Positions 27,616-35,440 of a DNA stretch of 64,000 nucleotides are shown here, one piece after another (the stretch's first letter is position 1; every line of letters starts with the position of its first letter). The notes beneath the pieces were generated by a model. That model saw only the letters and a list, made by a program, of their open reading frames with translations. It did not search any database and was not told the DNA's origin. Location: positions 62,001 to 126,000 of the forward strand of contig NZ_JAGPXX010000009.1 in assembly GCF_018070345.1 (NCBI RefSeq), written 5' to 3'. This DNA comes from Streptomyces sp. F63. Lineage in GTDB: Bacteria; Actinomycetota; Actinomycetes; Streptomycetales; Streptomycetaceae. The position numbers and the translations under genes are program-made.

Positions 27616-29532
27616 ACTCGCCGCAGTTACTCGAGCAGGTACTCGGGGCCGATCCGGGCGCGTTCGCCCTGCTGCACCGCCCCGAGACCCTGGGCCCGGA
27701 CCGAGTGGAGGTCCTGCTGGGCCACGTCGGCACCCCGGCCCGGCTCGCCGACATCCCGCTGACCGACCAGGGCGGACACCCCGGCGAGGCCCGTCACGAG
27801 GCGCTGGTCCTGCTCCCCCACCAGCAGATCACCGAGCGCGGTTTCACCGCCACTGAGGACGGCTCACCGCTGCTCGCGCTAGAGGTGACCGACCACGGGC
27901 AGATCAGCACGTCCGATGCGCTGAAGGCCCTGCCGGACGAGCCGATCACCCTGTCCGGCGGTCGCTTCGACACCGACGACGAGGCGTACGCGGACACGGT
28001 CCGCGCCGTGCTCGACAACGAGATAGGCACCGGGGAGGGCTCGAACTTCGTCATCAAGCGCTCGTTCGTCACCAGCATCACCGGGTACTCGACGAGCAGG
28101 GCACTGAGCCTGTTCCGCCGGCTGCTCACCCGGGAGAGCGGCGCGTACTGGACCTTCATCGTGCACACCGGCACGCGGACCTTCGTCGGTGCCACACCGG
28201 AGCGCCACGTCAGCCTGCGCGACGGCGTCGCGGCGATGACCCCGATCAGCGGCACCTACCGCTACCCGGCCACGGGGCCGGTCCTGTCGGAGGTCATGGA
28301 GTTCCTCACCGACGGCAAGGAGACCGACGAGCTGTACATGGTCCTCGACGAGGAACTCAAGATGATGGCCCGGGTCTGCCGGGGCGGCGGTCGCGTGACG
28401 GGCCCGTTCCTGCGGGAGATGGCCTGGCTCGCGCACACCGAGTACATCATCGAAGGGCGCAGCGACCTCGATCCCCGGGACATCCTGCGGGAGACGATGT
28501 TCGCCCCTACCGTGACCGGCAGCCCGCTCGAGAACGCCTGCCGGGTGATCGCCCGCTACGAGCCCCGCGGCCGCGGGTACTACGGGGGCGGGGGCGGCCC
28601 CCACCGGCGCGGCCCTCACGGGCCGCTCCGCCGACGGCGCGCCCACCCTGGACTCGGCCATCCTCATCCGTACCGCCGACATCCGGATCCCGGACGCCGA
28701 CGGCACCGGTCACGTGGAGGTCGGCGTGGGCGCGACCCTGGTCCGGCACTCCGACCCCGACGCCGAAGTCGCCGAGACCCGCACCAAGGCCGCGGGCGTG
28801 CTTGCGGCGCTGGGTGCCGACGAGCGGCTCGACGCGCACCCGCTGATCCAGGAGGCGCTGGGGAGACGCAACAACACGATCGCGAACTTCTGGCTCAGCG
28901 AGGCGGAGAAGCGCGCGCAGCCCCATCCGGTGCTCGAGGGCCGCCGGGCGCTGGTCGTCGACGCCGAGGACACCTTCAGCGCGATGCTGGCCCACCAGCT
29001 GAGCGCCATCGGCCTGACCGTGGAACTCAGCAGCTTCGACACGGCCCACCGTTTCGACGACCACGACCTCATCGTCATGGGCCCCGGACCCGGCGATCCG
29101 CGGGAGGCCGGCCATCCCAGGATGGCCCGGCTGACCTCGGCCATCGAGGAGTTGCTGTCCCGGCGGATCCCCTTCCTGGCCGTCTGCCTGAGCCATCAGT
29201 TGCTCTGCCGGCACCTCGGGCTCGAACTGCGGCGCCGGGACGTCCCGAACCAGGGCACCCAGCGCGAGATCGATCTGTTCGGCTCGCGCGAACGCGTGGG
29301 GTTCTACAACTCCTACTCGGCGCGTGCACGAGCCGGCCGGCTTCAGTGCCCCGGCGTCGGCGAGGTGCAGGTCAGCCTCGACGCCGGCACGGGCGAGGTA
29401 CACGCCCTGCGCGGACCGCACTTCGGCTCGGTGCAGTTCCACCTCGAATCCGTGCTCACCCGGGACAGTGAGCGCGTCCTGGCCGAGCTGCTCGTACCGC
29501 TGATGGAGACCGCGGAGGTACTGAACGCATGA
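27612..29532 (+). pseudogene. phzE: phzE, 2-amino-2-deoxyisochorismate synthase with a frameshift
   Basis: PhzE is a fused anthranilate-synthase-like enzyme making 2-amino-2-deoxyisochorismate from chorismate and glutamine. The N-terminal chorismate-binding half starts at ATG 27612 and runs in frame to RVIARYEPRGRGYYGG (about 28590). It then turns to Arg/Pro/His nonsense until 29471. From about 28600 the sequence continues in the next frame: [20 protein letters not shown], then the glutamine amidotransferase half with VCLSHQLL (nucleophile Cys) and FGSVQFHLE (His-x-Glu). Removing one G from GGGGGCGGGGGCGG (28572-28585) restores a single reading frame of about 639 residues, the normal PhzE length. 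All else looks intact, so it may be a recent mutation or an error in a homopolymer. The end overlaps the next ATG. Confidence 0.88.
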
Positions 29533-29876
29533 AAGCCACCATCTCCTGGTGGGACCTCACCGGGTCCGGCCAGACCATCGACTCCTTACGCGTCTACCTG
29601 CGCGCCGAGGGCGTGGATCCATGGAGGGAGATCAACGGAATGCGGTTGAAGTTCTGGATCTCCGACCGGGAGACCAACCGCTGGGGCGCCGTGATGCTGT
29701 GGGACTCCGATGCCGACCTGACGGCGCCGATGCCGCCGAACCGGGCCACCGAACTCATCGGATACCCGCCGGCCGTCCGGATGATGACCGACGTCGAGGC
29801 CGTCGTCGAAGGTGTCCACTCCGGCCGGCCGGCCGAACGCGGCCTGGCCTTCGAGCCGATGGGGAACACGTCGTGA
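29529..29876 (+). CDS. small unknown protein of the phenazine operon (possibly YdhR-like)
   Basis: 115 residues, coupled to phzE (ATGA) and phzG (4-bp GTGA overlap), so clearly part of the operon. The sequence (RLKFWISDRETNRWGAVMLW, then GYPPAVRMMTDVEAVVEG) suggests a ferredoxin-like alpha/beta dimeric barrel as in YdhR-type or other small monooxygenase-like proteins, but no catalytic motif is recognisable. It could act on a phenazine intermediate or be a small accessory protein. The family assignment is tentative. Confidence 0.7.
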   Translation: MKATISWWDLTGSGQTIDSLRVYLRAEGVDPWREINGMRLKFWISDRETNRWGAVMLWDSDADLTAPMPPNRATELIGYPPAVRMMTDVEAVVEGVHSGRPAERGLAFEPMGNTS

Positions 29877-30493
29877 GCGCGTCGGCCCGGGCCCGGACCG
29901 CCGAGGAGTTCACCGTCCCGCCCGCCGAACCGATGGAGCTGCTCCAGGCCTGGTTCGACAGCGCCGTCACGGACGCCGTCCGCGAGCCCGGCGCAGTGGC
30001 GCTGGCCACCGTCGACGCCCGTGGCCGCACCTCCAATCGGATCGTCCAGGTTCTCGGGATCCGCACGACGGGGCTGGTGTTCGCCAGCCACTCCGACAGC
30101 CGCAAGGGCCGGGACCTGGCCGAGACGGGCTGGGCGTCCGGGGTGTTCTACTGGCGCGAGGCCGGCCGCCAGGTGAGCGTGAGTGGCCCGACCCGCCCGC
30201 TGCCCGACGAGGAGTCCGAGGCTCTGTGGGCGGCCCGGCCCGCCGGCACGCACCCGATGTCGGTGGCGGCCCACCAGAGCGCGCCGTTGCTGGACGAGGA
30301 GGCGCTGCGGAAGCAGGCCCGGGAACTGGGCCGCGGCGGCTCGGCGCTGCCCCGCCCGGACCGTTGGCTGGGCTATCTGCTGGAGCCGGCGTCGGTGGAG
30401 TTCTGGCAGGCCGACCCGGAGGACCGCTTGCACCTGAGGCTGCGTTACGAGCGCCACGGTTCCGGCTGGCGTACGGGCCGGCTCCAACCCTGA
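29873..30493 (+). CDS. phzG: PhzG, FMN-dependent oxidase of phenazine formation
   Basis: 206 residues of the pyridoxamine-phosphate oxidase fold. PhzG binds FMN and oxidises the reduced tricyclic intermediates made by PhzA/B. Visible features: GAVALATVDARGRTSNRIVQVLG (flavin-binding beta strands), SDSRKGRDLAE, GVFYWREAGRQVSVSG and the C-terminal VEFWQADPEDRLHLRLRYER. GTG 29873 overlaps the stop of the preceding gene. Length agrees with PhzG. The next gene starts 43 bp downstream. Confidence 0.92.
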   Translation: MSASARARTAEEFTVPPAEPMELLQAWFDSAVTDAVREPGAVALATVDARGRTSNRIVQVLGIRTTGLVFASHSDSRKGRDLAETGWASGVFYWREAGRQVSVSGPTRPLPDEESEALWAARPAGTHPMSVAAHQSAPLLDEEALRKQARELGRGGSALPRPDRWLGYLLEPASVEFWQADPEDRLHLRLRYERHGSGWRTGRLQP

Positions 30494-30536
30494 GCGCGCT
30501 CCGGACCGTGGACTCGAGAGGAAGAAGGGCAAGTCG

Positions 30537-32393
30537 ATGTGTGGAATGACGGGCTGGGTCTCGTTCGATCGGGATCTGACTCAGCAGCGCGCGCAGCTGG
30601 ACACGATGACGGAGACCATGGCCTGCCGGGGACCGGACGCCGGCGGCGCCTGGCTCGACCGGCATGCGGCGATCGGCCATCGACGGCTGGCGGTCATCGA
30701 CCTCGAAGGTGGCACGCAGCCCATGGTGGTGCCCACCGACGACGGCCCGGTGACGATCACCTACACCGGTGAGGTCTACAACTACACCGAACTCAGAGCC
30801 GAGTTGCTTCGCCGGGGCCATCGGTTCCGGACCCGCAGCGACACCGAGGTCGTGCTCCACGGCTATCTGGAGTGGGCCGAGGCGGTCGCCGAACGGCTCA
30901 ACGGCATGTTCGCGTTCGCGGTCTGGGATTCCAGGACCGAGAAGCTCGTGATGATCCGCGACCGGATGGGCGTCAAGCCGCTCTACTACTTCGGCACCGA
31001 CGACGGGGTGTTATTCGGTTCCGAGCCGAAGGCGATCCTCGCCAACCCCCTGGCGGACCGGGCCGTCGACCTCGCCGGACTGCGGGAACTGGTCAGCTTC
31101 ACGCAGACTCCGGGCAGCGCCGTGTGGTGCGGGATGAACGAGGTGGTCCCGGGCGGCCTGGTCACCGTCGACCGCTCCGGCCTGCGCGAGCACCGCTACT
31201 GGACGCTGCCCACCCGTCCGCACACCGACGACCGGAACACCACCGTCGCCACCGTGCGCGAGCTGCTCGAGGACATCGTCAGCCGCCAGCTGGTCTCCGA
31301 CGTCCCGCGCTGCACGCTGCTCTCCGGCGGCCTGGACTCCAGCGTGATCACCGCGCTGGCCGCCGCCAAGCTGGGCCGGCCCGGGGAGCACGGCGAGGCC
31401 GGCGAGAAGGTGCGCAGCTTCGCGGTGGACTTCGTCGGACGGGAGGACGACTTCGTCGCCGACGAACTGCGTGCCACGACGGATGCCCCGTACGCGCTGG
31501 AGGTGGCCGCGCACGTCGGCTCGCAGCACGAGTCCATCGTGCTCGACCACGCCGCAATCGCCGACCCGGCGGTGCGCCGGGCCGTCATCACCGCCCGGGA
31601 CAGTCCGCTCAGCCTCGGTGACATGGACAACTCGCTCTACCTGCTGTTCCAGGCCATCCGGGAGCGGTCCACGGTCGCCCTGTCCGGGGAATCCGCCGAC
31701 GAGGTCTTCGGCGGGTACAGGTGGTTCCACCAGCCGGAGGTCCAGGCCGCGGAGACCTTCCCGTGGATGGCGGTCTTCGTCAGCGGCGCACGGGCCCAGG
31801 TGTCCGACCGGTTCAACGCCGACATCACCGCCGCCCTCGACCTGCCCACCTACATCCGGGACCGCTACTCCGACGCGGTCGCGGAGGTTGAGCGGGGAGA
31901 GGGCGAGAGCGACCACGAGATGCGGATGCGGGTGATGTGCCACCTGCACCTGACACGCTTCGTCCGGATGCTCCTGGAGCGCAAGGACCGGATCAGCATG
32001 GCCGTGGGGCTGGAGGTGCGGGTCCCCTTCTGTGACCACCGCCTCGTGGAGTACGTCTACAACACTCCGTGGTCGTTGAAGACCTTCGACGGCAGGGAGA
32101 AGAGCCTGCTCCGCGCCGCGACTGCCGACCTGCTGCCCGAGTCGGTGCTGCATCGGGCGAAGGCTCCCTACCCCGCCACTCTGGACCCGGAGTACACCAG
32201 TGCGCTGCTGCAGCAGTCCAAGGAACTGCTCACGACCGACGACCCGGTCTTCGATCTGGTCGACCGCAGCTGGCTGGAGGACATGACGCGGCGGGACTCG
32301 GCCACCATGCCGATCGACATCCGCAACGGCATGGAGCGGGTGCTCGACCTGAGCACCTGGCTGGACGTCTACCGGCCCGAGCTCCGGCTCTGA
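30537..32393 (+). CDS. phzH: asparagine-synthetase-like amidotransferase (PhzH type)
   Basis: 618 residues of the class-II amidotransferase AsnB family. The N-terminal Cys2 nucleophile (MCGMTGWVS), RGPDAGG, HRRLAVIDLEGG and YTGEVYNYTELR form the glutaminase domain. The synthetase domain has the ATP loop LSGGLDSSVIT, SGESADEVFGGYRWF and EVRVPFCDHRLVEYV. In P. aeruginosa PhzH, an enzyme of this family and size, converts phenazine-1-carboxylic acid to phenazine-1-carboxamide. Its place inside the phenazine operon favours that role over general asparagine synthesis. ATG 30537 follows GAGAGGAAGAAGGG. Confidence 0.88.
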   Translation: MCGMTGWVSFDRDLTQQRAQLDTMTETMACRGPDAGGAWLDRHAAIGHRRLAVIDLEGGTQPMVVPTDDGPVTITYTGEVYNYTELRAELLRRGHRFRTRSDTEVVLHGYLEWAEAVAERLNGMFAFAVWDSRTEKLVMIRDRMGVKPLYYFGTDDGVLFGSEPKAILANPLADRAVDLAGLRELVSFTQTPGSAVWCGMNEVVPGGLVTVDRSGLREHRYWTLPTRPHTDDRNTTVATVRELLEDIVSRQLVSDVPRCTLLSGGLDSSVITALAAAKLGRPGEHGEAGEKVRSFAVDFVGREDDFVADELRATTDAPYALEVAAHVGSQHESIVLDHAAIADPAVRRAVITARDSPLSLGDMDNSLYLLFQAIRERSTVALSGESADEVFGGYRWFHQPEVQAAETFPWMAVFVSGARAQVSDRFNADITAALDLPTYIRDRYSDAVAEVERGEGESDHEMRMRVMCHLHLTRFVRMLLERKDRISMAVGLEVRVPFCDHRLVEYVYNTPWSLKTFDGREKSLLRAATADLLPESVLHRAKAPYPATLDPEYTSALLQQSKELLTTDDPVFDLVDRSWLEDMTRRDSATMPIDIRNGMERVLDLSTWLDVYRPELRL

Positions 32394-32486
32394 CGCGGTG
32401 TCCGGTCGACTCCGGTCAGCGACCGGCGGCCCGCCGCGCACACCACGTCGATATCCCCGCACGGACCACGGATTGAGGAATACGAG

Positions 32487-32978
32487 ATGGGAACGGAAGA
32501 CGCCCGGCCCGAGGGGCCCGAAGCCGGCCTCGACCTGCGCGCCCGGCACCGTGCCGTCGTCGCGGACTACATGAGCCGCAAGGGCGAGAACCGGCTGACG
32601 CGCTATCTGCTCTTCACCGAGGACGGCAGCGCCGGCCTGTGGACCAGCGACACCGGGGAACCGATCAACTCCCGGGGACACGAGAAGCTCAAGGCGCACG
32701 GCGAGTGGTCGCTGCGCATGTTCCCCGACTGGGAGTGGAAGAACGTCGAGATCTTCGAGACACAGGACCCCAACAGATTCTGGGTCGAGTGTGACGGAGA
32801 GGGGCGCATTCTCTACCCGGACTACCCGCCCGGCTACTACAGGAACCACTTCATCCACGCGTTCCTGCTCGAAGACGGCAAGATCAAGCAGCAACGCGAG
32901 TTCATGAACCCGTTCCAGCAGCTGCGTGCGCTGGGCATCGAGGTCCCGAAGATCAATCGCGGTGGGATCCCCACCTAG
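32487..32978 (+). CDS. phzB: PhzB, ring-condensation protein of phenazine synthesis
   Basis: 163 residues of the ketosteroid-isomerase/NTF2 fold. PhzA/B proteins catalyse pairing of two amino-ketone molecules made by PhzF into the tricyclic phenazine precursor. Landmarks: RRHRAVVADYMSRKG-type N-terminus (here RHRAVVADYMSRKGENRLTR), LFTEDGSAGLWTSDTG, FPDWEWKNVEIFET, FWVECDGEGRI and YRNHFIHAFLLEDGKI. Only one phzA/B gene is present, as is usual outside Pseudomonas. ATG 32487 has GAGGA 8 bp upstream. It is separated from phzH by 93 bp. Confidence 0.94.
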   Translation: MGTEDARPEGPEAGLDLRARHRAVVADYMSRKGENRLTRYLLFTEDGSAGLWTSDTGEPINSRGHEKLKAHGEWSLRMFPDWEWKNVEIFETQDPNRFWVECDGEGRILYPDYPPGYYRNHFIHAFLLEDGKIKQQREFMNPFQQLRALGIEVPKINRGGIPT

Positions 32979-33081
32979 GGACTCCGCACGCTTTCCACGG
33001 ACCGGATGCGACGGGCCCGTCCGGTCCGCCGGCGCCCGCTGCCCCGGTTCACTCGTTCGCCCTGACAACAAGGAGCATCAG

Positions 33082-33492
33082 GTGGGATCTCAGCTCAACC
33101 CGTACATCGCCTTCGACGGGGACGCCCGGCAGGCGATGGAGTTCTACCACGAAGTCCTCGGCGGCAAGCTGGAGCTGGGCACGTTCGGCGACTTCGGCTC
33201 GTCGGAGTCGCCCGACGCCGCCAAGATCATGCACGCCACGCTCAGCACCGCGGACGGCTTCACGGTGATGGCGTGGGACGTCCCGGAGCGGGTTCCCTTC
33301 AACCCGGGCACCAACGTCGCGCTCTATCTCGGCGGCGACACCCCCGACCTCCGCGGCTACTTCGAGAAGCTGTCCGCCGGTGGCACCGTCTCGATGCCCC
33401 TCAAGAAGCAGATCTGGGGCGACGAGGCAGGCACGCTCGTGGACAAGTTCGGGATCACCTGGATGTTCAACATCACCCAGCAGCAGTCCTGA
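33082..33492 (+). CDS. VOC-family protein (PhnB-like), possible phenazine-binding resistance protein
   Basis: 136 residues of the vicinal-oxygen-chelate fold, PhnB type: QLNPYIAFDGDARQAMEFYHEV at the N-terminus, GFTVMAWDVPER in the middle, and IWGDEAGTLVDKFGITWMFNI at the end. GTG 33082 has AGGAGCATCAG directly upstream. Most PhnB-like proteins have no known function. However, the EhpR protein of Pantoea is a VOC-fold protein that binds a phenazine and gives resistance, so a similar sequestering role is a reasonable guess here. The metal ligands of true glyoxalases are not evident. Confidence 0.85.
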   Translation: MGSQLNPYIAFDGDARQAMEFYHEVLGGKLELGTFGDFGSSESPDAAKIMHATLSTADGFTVMAWDVPERVPFNPGTNVALYLGGDTPDLRGYFEKLSAGGTVSMPLKKQIWGDEAGTLVDKFGITWMFNITQQQS

Positions 33493-33530
33493 TCGCCCAC
33501 GGGCTACTGCGTTCGAAGGAACCGGAACCG

Positions 33531-33890
33531 ATGACGGACGAGGTGGACGACAGGGTGGACCGGATCGGGCGGCAGCCCTTCCGCGCGACGTTCCGGCTGC
33601 GCGGAAGGGACGGCGCGGTGGCCGGGTTGCGCGACACCCCGGCCGTCCGCGGGCACGCCGGGGAGCCGGCCGGGGAGCTTCTGATGGATCTCCGCGAGCC
33701 GGCGGGTGAGGGCCGCGGAACTCCCGGAGTGAGGTGTGTCCGCCCGGCGATTCCACCTCGCCCGGGAGGCCTCCGGTCCCGAGCGCCCGGGCAAGTCGTG
33801 TCACAAGGCGTTATGACGTGCCGTGGAAGACCGCGGCGAAGCGGACCGACCGACGTTGGTTGGGAGGTCGGGATGGTGAGAGCTCAATGA
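33531..33890 (+). CDS. DUF4186-like small protein, C-terminal half degenerate
   Basis: The first about 45 residues (VDRIGRQPFRATFRLRGRDG, then RDTPAVRGHAGE) resemble the start of DUF4186 proteins. The expected continuation with the conserved RGHPVF, QHATATCC and WHGI motifs is missing; instead the frame continues as Pro/Arg/Gly-rich sequence that looks non-coding. The stop at 33888-33890 nevertheless overlaps the ATG of the methyltransferase, as in a coupled pair. Either the gene has lost its 3' half through deletion, or it is a short derived protein. The function of DUF4186 is unknown to me. Confidence 0.5.
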   Translation: MTDEVDDRVDRIGRQPFRATFRLRGRDGAVAGLRDTPAVRGHAGEPAGELLMDLREPAGEGRGTPGVRCVRPAIPPRPGGLRSRAPGQVVSQGVMTCRGRPRRSGPTDVGWEVGMVRAQ

Positions 33891-34897
33891 CCGCCGACGT
33901 GCAGGCCACTCGAGACGTGATCGACATCATCACCGGGGGATGGAGGGCGCAGGCGCTCTACACCGCGGTCAAACTCGGACTGGCCGACCACATCGAGGCC
34001 GACCGTGCCACCGACGCCGAACTGGCCAAGGCCACCGGGGCGAGTGAGCAGGGCATTCACCGTCTGATGCGCCTGCTGGTGGCCATGGGCATATTCCAGG
34101 GCAGCGACTCCACCGGCTACCGCGGTACCCGGGTGAGCGCTGCCCTCCTCGAAGGCCCCCAGTCCCTGAGCGACATGTGCCTGCTGTACGGCGAGGAGTT
34201 CTACTCCGCGTGGGGGCACGCCCACCACGCCATCAGCACGGAGAGCTCGGGATTCGAAGTCGCCTACGGCCGGTCGTTCTACGACTACCTCGGTCAGGAC
34301 GCGGCCACCGCCCGCCGGTTCCAGCTCACCATGAACGCCGCGAGCATGTTCTTCCACCAGGTGCCCGAGATCTTCGACTTCTCCGGCAAGAAGGTCGTGG
34401 ACGTCGGTGGCGGCGGCGGACACCTGCTCGCCACGATCCTCGGCGCCACGCCGGACGCCAAGGGCACGCTGTTCGACCGCGAGCACATGATGCCCAGGGC
34501 GCGTGAGCACCTGTCCGCCACCGTCGGCCCGGACCGGGCCGAGCTGGTCGGGGGCGACATGTTCCAGGGCGTCCCGGCGGGCGGGGACGTCTACATCCTC
34601 TGCCGGGTGCTGGCCGGCCACGACGACGAAGCCGTCGCCGGAGTCTTCGAGCACTGCCGCCGCGCCATGGCGGACTCCTCGGCGCGGCTGCTGATCCTCG
34701 ACCGGTTCGTCGAGGATGTGAACCCCACCGTGCTGCCCGCCCTGTGGGACCTGCACCTCCTGGTGACGACGGGCGGCGAGCACCGCACCGTCGACCGGAT
34801 CACGCGGCTGCTGAACCGCGCCGGCCTGGAGATCGCCGGGACCGCGGAGCTGCCCATGGAGACGACCGCCCTGATCGCCGCACCGCGCACCCCGTAA
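33887..34897 (+). CDS. phzM: SAM-dependent methyltransferase, PhzM-like (O-methyltransferase fold, catalytic His absent)
   Basis: 336 residues, close to PhzM of P. aeruginosa. The N-terminal winged-helix dimerisation domain (WRAQALYTAVKLGLADHIE) precedes the Rossmann domain with the SAM motif VVDVGGGGGHLLA and LVGGDMFQGVPAGGDVYIL. In plant-type O-methyltransferases the next segment has the catalytic His in RVLHDW; here it reads RVLAGHDDEAV, so Ala occupies that place. As I recall, PhzM, an N-methyltransferase acting on phenazine-1-carboxylic acid, also lacks this base. This supports N- rather than O-methylation of a phenazine. ATG 33887 overlaps the stop of the DUF4186-like frame. No PhzS-like monooxygenase is present in the window. 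Confidence 0.85.
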   Translation: MTADVQATRDVIDIITGGWRAQALYTAVKLGLADHIEADRATDAELAKATGASEQGIHRLMRLLVAMGIFQGSDSTGYRGTRVSAALLEGPQSLSDMCLLYGEEFYSAWGHAHHAISTESSGFEVAYGRSFYDYLGQDAATARRFQLTMNAASMFFHQVPEIFDFSGKKVVDVGGGGGHLLATILGATPDAKGTLFDREHMMPRAREHLSATVGPDRAELVGGDMFQGVPAGGDVYILCRVLAGHDDEAVAGVFEHCRRAMADSSARLLILDRFVEDVNPTVLPALWDLHLLVTTGGEHRTVDRITRLLNRAGLEIAGTAELPMETTALIAAPRTP

Positions 34898-34954
34898 CCG
34901 CACGGGGGTACGCATCCAACGCGCCCGGGCAACAGCGCGAACAGGAGATCTTCC

Positions 34955-35440
34955 GTGCTCAAGTTGGCAACGATCGGCGTCTACGGCTTCGACGGCGATT
35001 CCTTTCTGGAACGACTACGGCAGGCGGACGTGTGTCTGCTGCTCGACGTACGTCAGCGCCGCGGGGTCCGCGGACCGGACTACGCCTGGGCGAACTCACT
35101 CCGGCTGCAGGCGGCACTCGCCGAGGCCGGGATCGCCTACCGGCACCACCGCGAACTCGCCCCGACCACCGAACTGCGTCACCTGCAGTACGCCGAGGAC
35201 GACCGCCAAGGGGTCGGCAAGCGCTCCCGCCGCGAGCTCGCCGCCGAGTACACCCGCCGCTACACCGCCGAGATCCTCGACCCGGTCGACCTCGATCCGA
35301 TCGTGGCGGCGCTGCCGAGCGCCGGCATCGCGACGCTGTTCTGCGTCGAACGCGATCCCGAGGCATGCCACCGGTCGCTGGTGGCCCAGCGGCTGGCCGC
35401 ACAGCACCACCTCACCATCGAACACCTGAGGCCGCTGTGA
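34955..35440 (+). CDS. DUF488 family protein
   Basis: 161 residues with DUF488 features: ATIGVYGFDGDSFLERLRQA, LLLDVRQRRGVRGPDYAW, then AAEYTRRYTAEIL and LFCVERDPEACHRSLVAQRL. The last motif with Cys-His is diagnostic. GTG 34955 has ACAGGAGATC upstream. The function of DUF488 proteins is unknown; the Cys-His pair suggests nucleic-acid or metal chemistry. It sits between the methyltransferase and the asparaginase-like gene, and its stop overlaps the latter (TGATG). Confidence 0.85.
   Translation: MLKLATIGVYGFDGDSFLERLRQADVCLLLDVRQRRGVRGPDYAWANSLRLQAALAEAGIAYRHHRELAPTTELRHLQYAEDDRQGVGKRSRRELAAEYTRRYTAEILDPVDLDPIVAALPSAGIATLFCVERDPEACHRSLVAQRLAAQHHLTIEHLRPL

Noticed and set aside
30537..32393. 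AsnB-like gene as housekeeping asparagine synthetase
   Set aside because: It lies inside the phz operon, has PhzH length, and PhzH is an enzyme of this same family; housekeeping asnB would not be expected here.
32487..32978. Missing phzA as evidence for a broken phenazine pathway
   Set aside because: A single phzA/B gene is normal outside Pseudomonas, where the pair arose by duplication.
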